Positions 31,571-39,720 of a DNA stretch of 64,000 nt are shown piece after piece. The notes under the pieces were generated by a model that saw only the letters and a list, made by a program, of their open reading frames with translations, did not search any database and was not told where the DNA came from. Source of the stretch: Bacteroidota bacterium (lineage in GTDB: Bacteria; Bacteroidota; Ignavibacteria; UBA10030; UBA8401); contig JBBAAO010000001.1 in assembly GCA_041658205.1 (NCBI GenBank), positions 248,001 through 312,000 on the forward strand, in the 5' to 3' direction. Every line of letters starts with the position of its first letter. Within the stretch, counting starts at the first letter, position 1. A program made the position numbers and the translations under genes.

Positions 31571-32872
31571 ATGAAAAATGAAATTGTACAAAAGATTCGT
31601 GATAAAAAATTTGTTGTAGGAGTAGTTGGGTTGGGATATGTGGGGTTACCAATTGTCCTTTGTTTTGCTGAAAAAGGATTTCCTTCGATCGGTTTTGATA
31701 TAGACAGCGCAAAAATTTCGTCACTAAAAAATAGTACTTCTTATATCAAACATATTTCCTCCGAGAGAATAGCGCGGTCAGTTACGTCAAAGTTTTTAGA
31801 TGCTACTAATGATTTTACCCGAATACAAGAATGTGACGCTGTATTAATTGCTGTCCCGACACCGTTAACGAAGAGTCTTGAACCGGAGATGGGGTATATT
31901 GTTCGGACCTGCGAAAGTATGTATCCTCATCTACGTCGAGGACAAATGATCGTGTTGGAGTCGACGACTTATCCAGGAACTACGGTCGAAGTTGTCGTTC
32001 CCATTCTTGAAAAAAGCGGACTGAAGGTTGACAAAGATTTTTTCGTCGCTTTTTCACCTGAGCGAGAAGATCCGAATAATTCGGAATATTCGACAGAAAC
32101 AATTCCAAAAGTTGTTGGGTCCACATCTCCCGATGGATTAGAGATTGCAGAGTGTATTTATCAACAAATTGTTGTGCGTACTGTTCCTGTTTCGTCCACT
32201 CAAGTGGCTGAAGCAACAAAGTTGATGGAGAATATTTTTCGATCGGTAAACATTGCTTTGGTGAATGAGTTAAAGATCACCTTCATGAAAATGGGGATCG
32301 ATATTTGGGAAGTGATTGAAGCCGCAAAAACAAAACCGTTTGGATTTATGCCATTTTACCCAGGACCGGGACTTGGTGGACATTGTATTCCGATCGATCC
32401 ATTTTATTTAACCTGGAAAGCAAAAGAATTTGGAGTGCATACAAGATTCATCGAGTTGGCAGGAGAAGTAAATAGAGCAATGCCAGATTTTGTTGTGCAG
32501 AGAGCAGCGGAAGTGTTAAGCAAGTATCACAAATCGCTGAATGGTTCAAAAGTTTTAATTCTTGGTTTGGCGTACAAAGCAAATGTTGATGATGATCGCG
32601 AATCTCCTAGTTATATTTTGATGGAGAAATTGGAGTCTCGTGGTGCGATGGTGGAATATAATGATCCATATATTCCAGTGATAAAAGAGACTCGGGAACA
32701 TGCTCACTATGCTGGAAAAAAGAGTGTCGATATTGGAAAAGGAAATGATCTCATTCTTATTTCTACCGCACACGACACATATAAAAATATCGATCTTCTT
32801 GCACTTGGAACTCCCATTATCGATACCAGAAATCTTATTACAATAATTTCGCCATTAGTTTATAAGGCATAA
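31571..32872 (+). CDS. UDP-N-acetylglucosamine 6-dehydrogenase-like (WbpA/WecC family)
   Basis: A 433-residue NAD-dependent UDP-sugar dehydrogenase that oxidises the C6 alcohol to a carboxylate. Rossmann GLGYVG (20-25), VPTPL near 95, catalytic C272 in GPGLGGHCIPIDPFYL, and C-terminal GLAYKANVDDDRESP. Starts at the base after the aminotransferase stop. The LGGHCIPIDP form is typical of the UDP-GlcNAc/ManNAc group rather than UDP-Glc dehydrogenase. Confidence 0.92.
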   Translation: MKNEIVQKIRDKKFVVGVVGLGYVGLPIVLCFAEKGFPSIGFDIDSAKISSLKNSTSYIKHISSERIARSVTSKFLDATNDFTRIQECDAVLIAVPTPLTKSLEPEMGYIVRTCESMYPHLRRGQMIVLESTTYPGTTVEVVVPILEKSGLKVDKDFFVAFSPEREDPNNSEYSTETIPKVVGSTSPDGLEIAECIYQQIVVRTVPVSSTQVAEATKLMENIFRSVNIALVNELKITFMKMGIDIWEVIEAAKTKPFGFMPFYPGPGLGGHCIPIDPFYLTWKAKEFGVHTRFIELAGEVNRAMPDFVVQRAAEVLSKYHKSLNGSKVLILGLAYKANVDDDRESPSYILMEKLESRGAMVEYNDPYIPVIKETREHAHYAGKKSVDIGKGNDLILISTAHDTYKNIDLLALGTPIIDTRNLITIISPLVYKA

Positions 32873-32877
32873 ATCAT

Positions 32878-33220
32878 GTGAAAACAACACATGCGCTCAT
32901 CGGCGACCGATTGAAGCATGTGGTAGATTCTTATCTCGAAATAAAAAAAACAGTTACAATAATTTCTCCTGCAATACAATTTGTCTCATCGTTAGAAACG
33001 ATATTGTATGATGTCTCCGTGAAAGGAGTTATCATCGTAACTCCATCCGAAACGCATTTCACTATAGCAAAGCAATGTATCGTTCAAGGCAAACATATTC
33101 CTATAGAAATAACCCGATAACATCTGACGCAATTGAACATTGCAGTTTCAGGAGCTCACCTCATCACATAAAGCTGTTTTGATGGGTAGTCATATTCTGT
33201 TATATCATCCGACTATTATT
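32878..33220 (+). pseudogene. decayed Gfo/Idh/MocA oxidoreductase (WbpB-like)
   Basis: The first frame (GTG, 80 codons to 33120) gives HALIG, then VQ-like SSLETIL and GVIIVTPSETHFTIAKQCIVQGKHI, the core of the family's N-terminal Rossmann domain, but lacks the GxGxxG stretch. After the Glu codon at about 33106 a one-base insertion breaks it; the shifted frame reads PITSDAIEH, the expected continuation of EKP. A further frame at 33176-33220 reads VLMGSHILLYHPTI, matching the family's VGHxLLYHP segment. At least two frameshifts plus a deletion. An NILYSD match near 33272 hints that remains extend further. Confidence 0.75.
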
Positions 33221-33475
33221 ATGTATAATTAATTCTTCATTTGAATGTTCAAAGAACCTCTTCTTGATGAATATCCTCTATTCTGATCTGACAATCCCAT
33301 CTATAACCCATTAATTCCAGAGATCTTTTTGAAATAACCCTATTGAAATGCAGAGATTATTGAAATATTTTCTATCATTTAAGGATAGAGATGAAAAACT
33401 TAAGAATCAGACAGCCTGTAGTTACTTATCTAATACATTGGATAAGAGAAAATATTTTCATATTTTACGACACTA
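33221..33475. other. degraded sequence between pseudogene and family II repeat
   Basis: AT-rich, stops in all frames. A short match to the oxidoreductase (NILYSDLT near 33272) suggests the pseudogene continues in decayed form. I see no other gene. Confidence 0.4.
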
Positions 33476-33807
33476 CTGTCCAAAATAAATCTTAAGTGTA
33501 TACAAAATTGGTCATACTATCTCAAATTGGGCAAATTTATTTTGATAACAAGTAGTAAGCCCCTTTTGTTATTTAGGAGAGATCGTATTAAAGTGCGTGG
33601 GTGCGAAATTTAGGAGGACTGAGCGAATGGGAAAGCGATGAATGACGGGACTTTTGATGGCGCGATTCGCGCCATCAACGGGCAAGAGCGAACGGGATTC
33701 ATCGCGTGCGTTAAATTTCGTCCGCCTCTGGCGGACTTCTTTTCTTGCTCCGTCAAGAAAAGAAGAGAGTGAAGATTCTTGTTGTTTTTTCTATGTATTT
33801 TGGACAA
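33476..33807 (-). repeat. family II hairpin repeat, full copy 2
   Basis: A 332-bp reverse-oriented copy of the element at 6691-7023. Ends CTGTCCAAAATA and TATTTTGGACAAG. Stem CTTCTTTTCTTG/CAAGAAAAGAAG at 33736-33765; GATGGCGCG-ATT-CGCGCCATC at 33656-33676, enclosed by GCGATGAAT (about 33635) and ATTCATCGC (about 33696). An extra short hairpin TCCGCC/GGCGGA (about 33721-33735) is present here but not in copy 1. The stem arms are conserved while the inner loop changes from AAA to ATT. Confidence 0.88.
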
Positions 33808-33876
33808 GTCTGATTTTACGATATGAATTAAAAAATTGCAAATTTTTTTTACAAATTTACAAGATTTTTAGTAATT

Positions 33877-34147
33877 ACTGATGTTACGCACATCTTTATT
33901 AATGAAAGAATATTTCGTCCTCAACGAGTCGAGTCGTCGACCTGACGGGACTTGAACATTGATTCGCTTGATCTTTTACAAATATCTTGTCCCTACCGAG
34001 ACAACGGAACAGGCGAATTAGTTTATGATTTTATTGATTTTAAAAAGCACCGTAGGTGCGTAATATATGTAGCACATTACGATTTCCAAATTGAGAGTCC
34101 CTTTAGGGACGAGATAAGAAGAATTTTCAGTTTTGCGTAACATCAGT
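33877..34147 (+). repeat. family I hairpin repeat, copy E with 21-bp insertion
   Basis: Intact 14-bp inverted ends (33877-33890, 34134-34147), flanked by AATT (TAATTA on both sides if the end A/T are counted). Hairpin 1 is split by about 21 extra bases rich in GTCGA (33917-33951). The others are GTCCCTACCGAGAC (33989, one mismatch), GCACCGTAGGTGC (34047, fully paired through a compensatory change) and GTCCCTTTAGGGAC (34097). Plus orientation, reading into the capsule export gene. The gap 34148-34305 holds no other gene. Confidence 0.9.
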
Positions 34148-34305
34148 AATTACTCAGCGTAGTATTTAATTACCCACAAAATTACTTGTCCCGAATGACA
34201 ATGATTTTATATTGGCATTTGTCATGGGTGAGTAGTTACAGATTTTAGTAATAATAGTATAGTTTTAAAGCGTTGTTCTAATTATTGTACAATAAACAGA
34301 ATTTT

Positions 34306-37041
34306 ATGAGAAAGATAATTATTCATTCATTCATTTTCATCTTGGTGATGATGAATTTGCCGTTTGTGAACCTTAAAGCTCAACAAACAGAAGTTATAAA
34401 ACAACAGGCTGAGACTCAATTACAGACTATGTCTCCCGATGAGATCGATGCGAAGATCAAAAGCTATGGCATGACTCGTGCCGAAGCTGAGGCGAAGGCA
34501 AAAGAATTTGGCGTTGATCTTAGTACCTACCTCAATAAATTACCGCCAAAGGGAACTCCAGTATCCACAACACAGTCCGGACCGGTAGTGAATATTTCCG
34601 TTCCTGCTGCAGAACCGGCAGTTGTTCAGGGTGATGTAATGTCTTTAAAAAATGCAAAACCGACAACACAATCAACAGCCGTTATCCCCCCGCTTTCTGC
34701 CCAGGACGCTGAAATATTCGGGCTATCATTTTTTCGCTCGCAAGATAATGCTTTTGTTTCATCTCCTTCCATAGCAGATAAGGATTATATCATCGGTACC
34801 GGTGATGTCATTAAAATTTCACTGTGGGGTCAGATCCAGTCGTTAGAAGAAGTGACTGTCGATAAAGAAGGAAGGATAACATTATCGTCTGTCGGCTCCA
34901 TGCTTGTTTCTGGATACTCCATTGATGATGCCAAGAAACGTGTCAAATCTGCTTTAGCCCGTTCATATTCCGGCCTTGAAACATCTCCGCCAACAATATT
35001 TTTAGATTTTTCTCTTTCAAAACTTCGTCCTATCCGAGTGTTCATTATGGGCGAAGTGCATAATCCGGGCGGATATTTCGTTAATAATTTTGCAAACGTT
35101 TTCAACTCACTTTTTGTTGTCGGCGGTCCAAAACCAAGCGGATCACTCCGCGACATTCGTGTGATCCGAAACGGTAAGCTTATAGCAAAAGTTGATATCT
35201 ATGATTATCTGCTGGGTGCAACTAAAACCAATGATACCCGGATTAATGACAACGACATTATTTTTATTCCCTTAAAAGGAAAAACTGCAACGGTCAGAGG
35301 CGAAGTGTTGCGATCGTATACGTATGAATTAAAACCGGATGAGAATCTAAAACAAATTATGGAGTTTTCCGGCGGCATACGGAACACTGTTTATCTCGAC
35401 CGGATCCAAGTGGACAGGATTCTACCGTTCGCAAAACGATCAAAGGGAGATCTTGAGCGGCGGTTGTTCGATGTGGATTTTTCCGAAATCGCCGCAGGGA
35501 AAAAAGATTATACAATTGAAGATGGTGATATTATCACCGTCTTTCCAATTTCCGGGAGGAAAGAAAATTATGTGCAGATAATCGGTGATGTAAAACGTCC
35601 AGGGACATACCAGATCGATCAGCTCCGAACAGTGAAAGATCTTATCGATGCTGCTGATGGATTGGCACCGACGGCATATTTGAAACGTGCAGAATTGATG
35701 CGTCAATTTAAAAATGAGAAGATGCAGATCTTTACCCTTGATGTTGAAAAAATTCTTCAGAAAGATCCCCGTCACAATATTGCACTCGAAATGAGGGATA
35801 GTGTTCGGATTTATTCCATTTATGATATCAATCCAATGGCGTCAGTTACGATAACCGGACATGTCAAATCTCCGCGAACGTTGCCGTTTGCCGATAGCAT
35901 GACCGTTGGTAACATGGTCCGTTCTCTTGGTGGATTAGAAGATTCTGTCTACCGTGCAAATACGTTTTTGGATCGCGCTGACATTGTTCGAATTAACGAA
36001 GATTTGGTTTCACAGCGCACCATGCAATTTAATCTGGCTAATGTTCTTGCGGGATCCGAAAAAGATATTCCACTGTTACGCGGTGATATACTAAGAGTAT
36101 ATGCACTTGGAGAAATAAAATTTTTAGATAAAAATGTACAGATCTATGGCAGTGTAAAAAGACCTGGCATGTATAGATTAACCGACAAACTGACTATCAC
36201 CGATCTTATTTTGCAAGCGGGAGGTTTTGCCGAAAATGCTTCAACACATCAGGCCGAAGTAGCTCGTGTGATGTTCACCGAATTGAAAAACGATTCATTG
36301 GTAAGAATAGTCTTCAGTGATCTCCCAAATTTATTTGATACAACCCGAATGGCAATTGAGATCCTTCATTCCACCGCAGGATCATTTTTATTGCAGGACA
36401 AAGATCAAATTTTCATCCGACCAAATCCTTATTTCCATTTACAGGAACATGTTATTTTGTCAGGCGAGGTGGTGTTTCCGGGAGTGTATACACTTGAAAA
36501 GCCAAAAGAACGGATATCCGATATTATCCGCCGTGCAGGTGGTTTGAAAAAGAATGCTTATGCTCGAGGGGGACGATTGCTGCGCGGTAACGAAAGATTT
36601 AGAACGAACATTGAAGAAGCATTAGGTAACACAGGCGGCAGTTACGATGCAACAGTTCAACCAGGAGACAACATTGATATTCAACGAAATCCAAATAGAG
36701 TGCAAGTGTTGGGCGAAGTGAATAATCCGGGGTTGTATTCATTTGTGAGCGGTAAAAATCTCAAATTTTATTTGAATTTTGCGGGTGGATTATCGGACAG
36801 CGCGAATTTTGTTTTGGTGAATTACCCAGAAGGCTTTGTGGAAAAAGCAAAACGAGGATGGTTGTGGGATGATAATCCCGAAATTCCGGACGGGTCAACA
36901 ATCGTCATCACAAAAATTATTCCCGATCCGCCGGAGCCCCCCGGTCCGCCGGGAGAATCATTCTTTAGCTCCTGGAAAGATGTGATGGCATTATTGGCCT
37001 CAACAATGACGGTGATTGTGTTGGCTAATCAAATAAAATAA
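34306..37041 (+). CDS. polysaccharide export protein with multiple SLBB domains (Wza-like)
   Basis: A 911-residue exported protein. ATG at 34306 begins the signal peptide (RKIIIHSFIFILVMMNLPF). Helical N-region (about 25-70), then the Poly_export domain (about 155-235; YIIGTGDVIKISLWGQ) and a long series of SLBB beta-grasp modules recognised by repeats of GEV..PG.Y and L.D.I..AGG. A hydrophobic C-terminus (about 890-911) follows a Pro-rich stretch. Such proteins form the outer-membrane or periplasmic channel for capsule or O-polysaccharide export. Much longer than E. coli Wza (about 380), as is usual for this lineage's multi-SLBB type. Confidence 0.88.
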   Translation: MRKIIIHSFIFILVMMNLPFVNLKAQQTEVIKQQAETQLQTMSPDEIDAKIKSYGMTRAEAEAKAKEFGVDLSTYLNKLPPKGTPVSTTQSGPVVNISVPAAEPAVVQGDVMSLKNAKPTTQSTAVIPPLSAQDAEIFGLSFFRSQDNAFVSSPSIADKDYIIGTGDVIKISLWGQIQSLEEVTVDKEGRITLSSVGSMLVSGYSIDDAKKRVKSALARSYSGLETSPPTIFLDFSLSKLRPIRVFIMGEVHNPGGYFVNNFANVFNSLFVVGGPKPSGSLRDIRVIRNGKLIAKVDIYDYLLGATKTNDTRINDNDIIFIPLKGKTATVRGEVLRSYTYELKPDENLKQIMEFSGGIRNTVYLDRIQVDRILPFAKRSKGDLERRLFDVDFSEIAAGKKDYTIEDGDIITVFPISGRKENYVQIIGDVKRPGTYQIDQLRTVKDLIDAADGLAPTAYLKRAELMRQFKNEKMQIFTLDVEKILQKDPRHNIALEMRDSVRIYSIYDINPMASVTITGHVKSPRTLPFADSMTVGNMVRSLGGLEDSVYRANTFLDRADIVRINEDLVSQRTMQFNLANVLAGSEKDIPLLRGDILRVYALGEIKFLDKNVQIYGSVKRPGMYRLTDKLTITDLILQAGGFAENASTHQAEVARVMFTELKNDSLVRIVFSDLPNLFDTTRMAIEILHSTAGSFLLQDKDQIFIRPNPYFHLQEHVILSGEVVFPGVYTLEKPKERISDIIRRAGGLKKNAYARGGRLLRGNERFRTNIEEALGNTGGSYDATVQPGDNIDIQRNPNRVQVLGEVNNPGLYSFVSGKNLKFYLNFAGGLSDSANFVLVNYPEGFVEKAKRGWLWDDNPEIPDGSTIVITKIIPDPPEPPGPPGESFFSSWKDVMALLASTMTVIVLANQIK

Positions 37042-37344
37042 ATTGTAAGGTGACCGTCACTTAATTTGGTGTGATTTAAATGAAGATTAATTTACGGTTA
37101 CACGATATTCTCTGTATATTTAATTCTAATTTTTTCGAACACATAACTATTCCTTTAATCGTGAACCCTGAAACATGAAACGTAAAACGTAAATTATGAA
37201 TCCTGAATCTTGAAACCCGAAGGTGAATCGTAAGTTATGAATTTTAAATTGTTATTCCCGAACCTTGATTCCTGAATCGTAAACTCTGAATCCTGAAACT
37301 TGAATCTCATCACTAATACAATACGTCTTAATTTTTTTTAAATA
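37042..37344. repeat. intergenic spacer with degenerate short tandem repeats
   Basis: Starts with a palindrome GTGACCGTCAC (37050-37060) sharing its core with the uvrA palindrome. From about 37159 to 37308 it consists of degenerate units such as TGAATCCTGAAAC, CGTAAATTATGAATC and TGAATCTTGAAAC repeated roughly ten times. No ORF. It separates the SLBB and Wzz genes. Confidence 0.5.
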
Positions 37345-38460
37345 ATGCCTGAGCCAGAAAATATACAAACTCCAGATTCTACGAAACAATCTCCCCCCGA
37401 GCCCCATTGGAGCGTTGTCCTAGAGCCTTATCTCAAAAAAATGTTTGATGACGAAGAAGGGAAAAAAAATAAGATTCATATTAAGGAAGTCATTGAAAAA
37501 TATATTCAAAAGCTTTGGAGCGTTCGATATAAATTTATTGTTACCAATATATTTGGGATAGTATTAGTAACCATTTTCATTGTTCGTTTTTCAAATCCAT
37601 ATTATGATGCTTCAATTGTTATTCTTCCTGATTACGGAGCTAAATCTTCCGGAGCACTCGGTGGATTAGCAGCGTTAGCCGGTGTATCTCTTGGCGACGG
37701 ATCTAGTACTGCCGATGTATATAAAAGCCTATTGAATAGCGAAACGGTCATTGAACCTGTAGTTAATGAGAAATATTACTCCACTGAATTTCCGGATTCA
37801 ATAAATTTGTATACATTTTTTAATATAAAAGTATCTGCAAATATTGACACAGCGTTTCAACAGCGTAAAAGATTTTTGGATGTTTTCAGAAAGTTGCAAA
37901 ACATTGTAACCCTTTTCCTTGACAATAAAACAAGAATGATAACACTTTCTGTTCGCACGGGAGAACCACGGATATCTTCTTCGATTGCAAACAATTTAGT
38001 TAAGTCTTTAGATTCATATGTTCGGACAAAACGAAAATCTAATGCTACAATGCAAAGGATATACATCGAAAAAAGAGTTTTACAAGTTAATGACTCTCTA
38101 TTTTATGCGGAAAATTTATTAAAAGATTTTGTTTTACGAAATAGAGTTATTTCACAATCACCTCAGTTGCTTTTGGAGCAAACCAGGTTAAACAGGCAAA
38201 TTCAAATTTATCAAACACTTGTGATAGAGTTAACACGCCAATTGGAACTTGCTCGGATTGATGAAATTCGGGATGCTCCGATAATCAATGTTCAGGAGTG
38301 GGCCGGAATACCGGTTTTGGAATCTGGACCAAGAAGAATGCAAACAATGCTCTCTGCTTCTTTTGTTATATTTTTCTGCTCCCTCCTTTTTTTCCTATTC
38401 AATGATTTAATTGGAGTGTATTTTATCAGAATTAAAAATATTTTATATAATCGGCGCTAA
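37345..38460 (+). CDS. Wzz-type polysaccharide chain-length determinant
   Basis: A 371-residue inner-membrane protein with a cytosolic N-terminus (about 1-55), TM1 (about 57-76), a periplasmic helical domain with coiled-coil character (about 180-310) and TM2 (about 335-360). The segment ALGGLAALAGVSLGDGSSTADVYKSLLNSETVIEPVV is typical of Wzz in this lineage. No Walker motif follows, so there is no fused tyrosine kinase. Sets polymer length together with Wzy and feeds the SLBB exporter. Confidence 0.85.
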   Translation: MPEPENIQTPDSTKQSPPEPHWSVVLEPYLKKMFDDEEGKKNKIHIKEVIEKYIQKLWSVRYKFIVTNIFGIVLVTIFIVRFSNPYYDASIVILPDYGAKSSGALGGLAALAGVSLGDGSSTADVYKSLLNSETVIEPVVNEKYYSTEFPDSINLYTFFNIKVSANIDTAFQQRKRFLDVFRKLQNIVTLFLDNKTRMITLSVRTGEPRISSSIANNLVKSLDSYVRTKRKSNATMQRIYIEKRVLQVNDSLFYAENLLKDFVLRNRVISQSPQLLLEQTRLNRQIQIYQTLVIELTRQLELARIDEIRDAPIINVQEWAGIPVLESGPRRMQTMLSASFVIFFCSLLFFLFNDLIGVYFIRIKNILYNRR

Positions 38461-38471
38461 TATTATAGAAA

Positions 38472-39098
38472 ATGCAAATAATAAGTCATCGCGGTTGTTG
38501 GAACGATACAGCAAAAAAAAACACTGAAAAAGCATTTAGACGTGCATTAAATTTAAATTACGGTATTGAAACAGATGTTAGAGATTATAATGGAGAGATT
38601 GTTATTTCCCATGATATTGCTAAAGACAGTTGCTTAACTTTTTTACGTTTCTGTGAGATTGTCAACGAAGCAAACAATAATCCCTGTATTGCATTAAACA
38701 TAAAGTCTGATGGATTACAGGAGAAATTAAAACATATATTAAATAATTTAGATATTCGCAATTATTTTGTTTTTGATATGTCAGTCCCGGATGCCTATTT
38801 ATATATTAATGAAAAATTTAATGTATTTGCTAGGCAAAGTGAATTTGAACAAAATCCCTCTTTTTATGAAGCATCACAGGGAATATGGCTTGACGCATTC
38901 CATAATGAATGGTATGATGAACATGTTATAGAAAAACATCTAATAGCTGAAAAAAAAGTTTGCATTGTATCACCGGAATTGCATAAGAGAAATCATGCAA
39001 ATTTGTGGAAAATGATTCAACAGACTGGTTTATATAAAAATGACAACCTGTATCTTTGCACTGATTTCGCAGAAGAGGCAAGTAGGTTTTATGAATAA
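38472..39098 (+). CDS. short glycerophosphodiester phosphodiesterase-like protein
   Basis: A 208-residue protein with the GDPD catalytic set: ISHRG (H6, R7), IETDVRD (E33, D35) and ISHD (H47). It is shorter than housekeeping GDPDs (the 251-residue one at 20461-21216, for example). Its stop overlaps the HAD gene start by 8 bases, and the cluster continues with two nucleotidyltransferases and a cupin. The likely substrate is a phosphodiester linked to the polysaccharide precursor, but this is inference. Confidence 0.75.
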   Translation: MQIISHRGCWNDTAKKNTEKAFRRALNLNYGIETDVRDYNGEIVISHDIAKDSCLTFLRFCEIVNEANNNPCIALNIKSDGLQEKLKHILNNLDIRNYFVFDMSVPDAYLYINEKFNVFARQSEFEQNPSFYEASQGIWLDAFHNEWYDEHVIEKHLIAEKKVCIVSPELHKRNHANLWKMIQQTGLYKNDNLYLCTDFAEEASRFYE

Positions 39099-39720
39099 AA
39101 TAAAATCAATAATATTTGACATGGATGGTGTTCTGATAGAAGCAAAAGACTGGCATTATGAAGCTTTAAATAAAGCATTATCCTTATTTGGATTTCAGAT
39201 ATCTCGTTATGAACATCTTGTTTCATATGATGGGCTTCCAACCAGGAAAAAATTAGAAATGTTGTCTATTGAGCGTGGTTTACCTCGGGGACTTCACTCC
39301 TTCATTAATCACATGAAACAACAATATACTATGGAATTTGTCCATTTGTATTGTAAACCAAAGTATCATCATGAATATGCACTTTCTAAGTTAAAGGCTG
39401 ATGGATATCATTTGGTTGTATGCTCAAATTCCATCCGAGAAACAATTGATGTTATGATGATCAAATCTGGTTTAATAAAATATTTAGATTTTACTTTATC
39501 AAACGAAGATGTTGAAAAAGCTAAACCGGATCCTGAAATATATATAAAAGCCATCGACAGGCTTGGATTAAATAGCAAAGAGTGTTTGGTGGTTGAAGAT
39601 AATGAGAATGGTATAAAAGCAGCATTGGCAAGCGGTGCGCATCTATTAAAAGTTAATTCTGTTGAGGAAGTAAACTATATGAATATTGTTAAAGCTATCC
39701 AAAGGAGTGAAGAATGCTGA
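39091..39720 (+). CDS. HAD phosphatase/phosphoglucomutase-like protein
   Basis: A 209-residue protein from ATG at 39091 overlapping the GDPD stop. HAD motif I FDMDGV (9-14, both Asp), motif II VVCSNS, motif III KAKPDPEIY and motif IV VVEDNENGIKAA. The second Asp and the cap resemble the beta-phosphoglucomutase/GPH group. In this cassette it may dephosphorylate a sugar or polyol phosphate. Overlaps the next gene by 7 bases. Confidence 0.82.
   Translation: MNKIKSIIFDMDGVLIEAKDWHYEALNKALSLFGFQISRYEHLVSYDGLPTRKKLEMLSIERGLPRGLHSFINHMKQQYTMEFVHLYCKPKYHHEYALSKLKADGYHLVVCSNSIRETIDVMMIKSGLIKYLDFTLSNEDVEKAKPDPEIYIKAIDRLGLNSKECLVVEDNENGIKAALASGAHLLKVNSVEEVNYMNIVKAIQRSEEC

Noticed and set aside
33642..33881. 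79-codon open frame and an opposite-strand 65-codon frame
   Set aside because: Both fall inside family II copy 2 and its flank, with no ribosome site or protein-like conservation.
38472..39098. Calling this a second housekeeping ugpQ
   Set aside because: Shorter, AT-rich and embedded by overlap in a sugar-activation cassette, so a locus-specific role is more likely.
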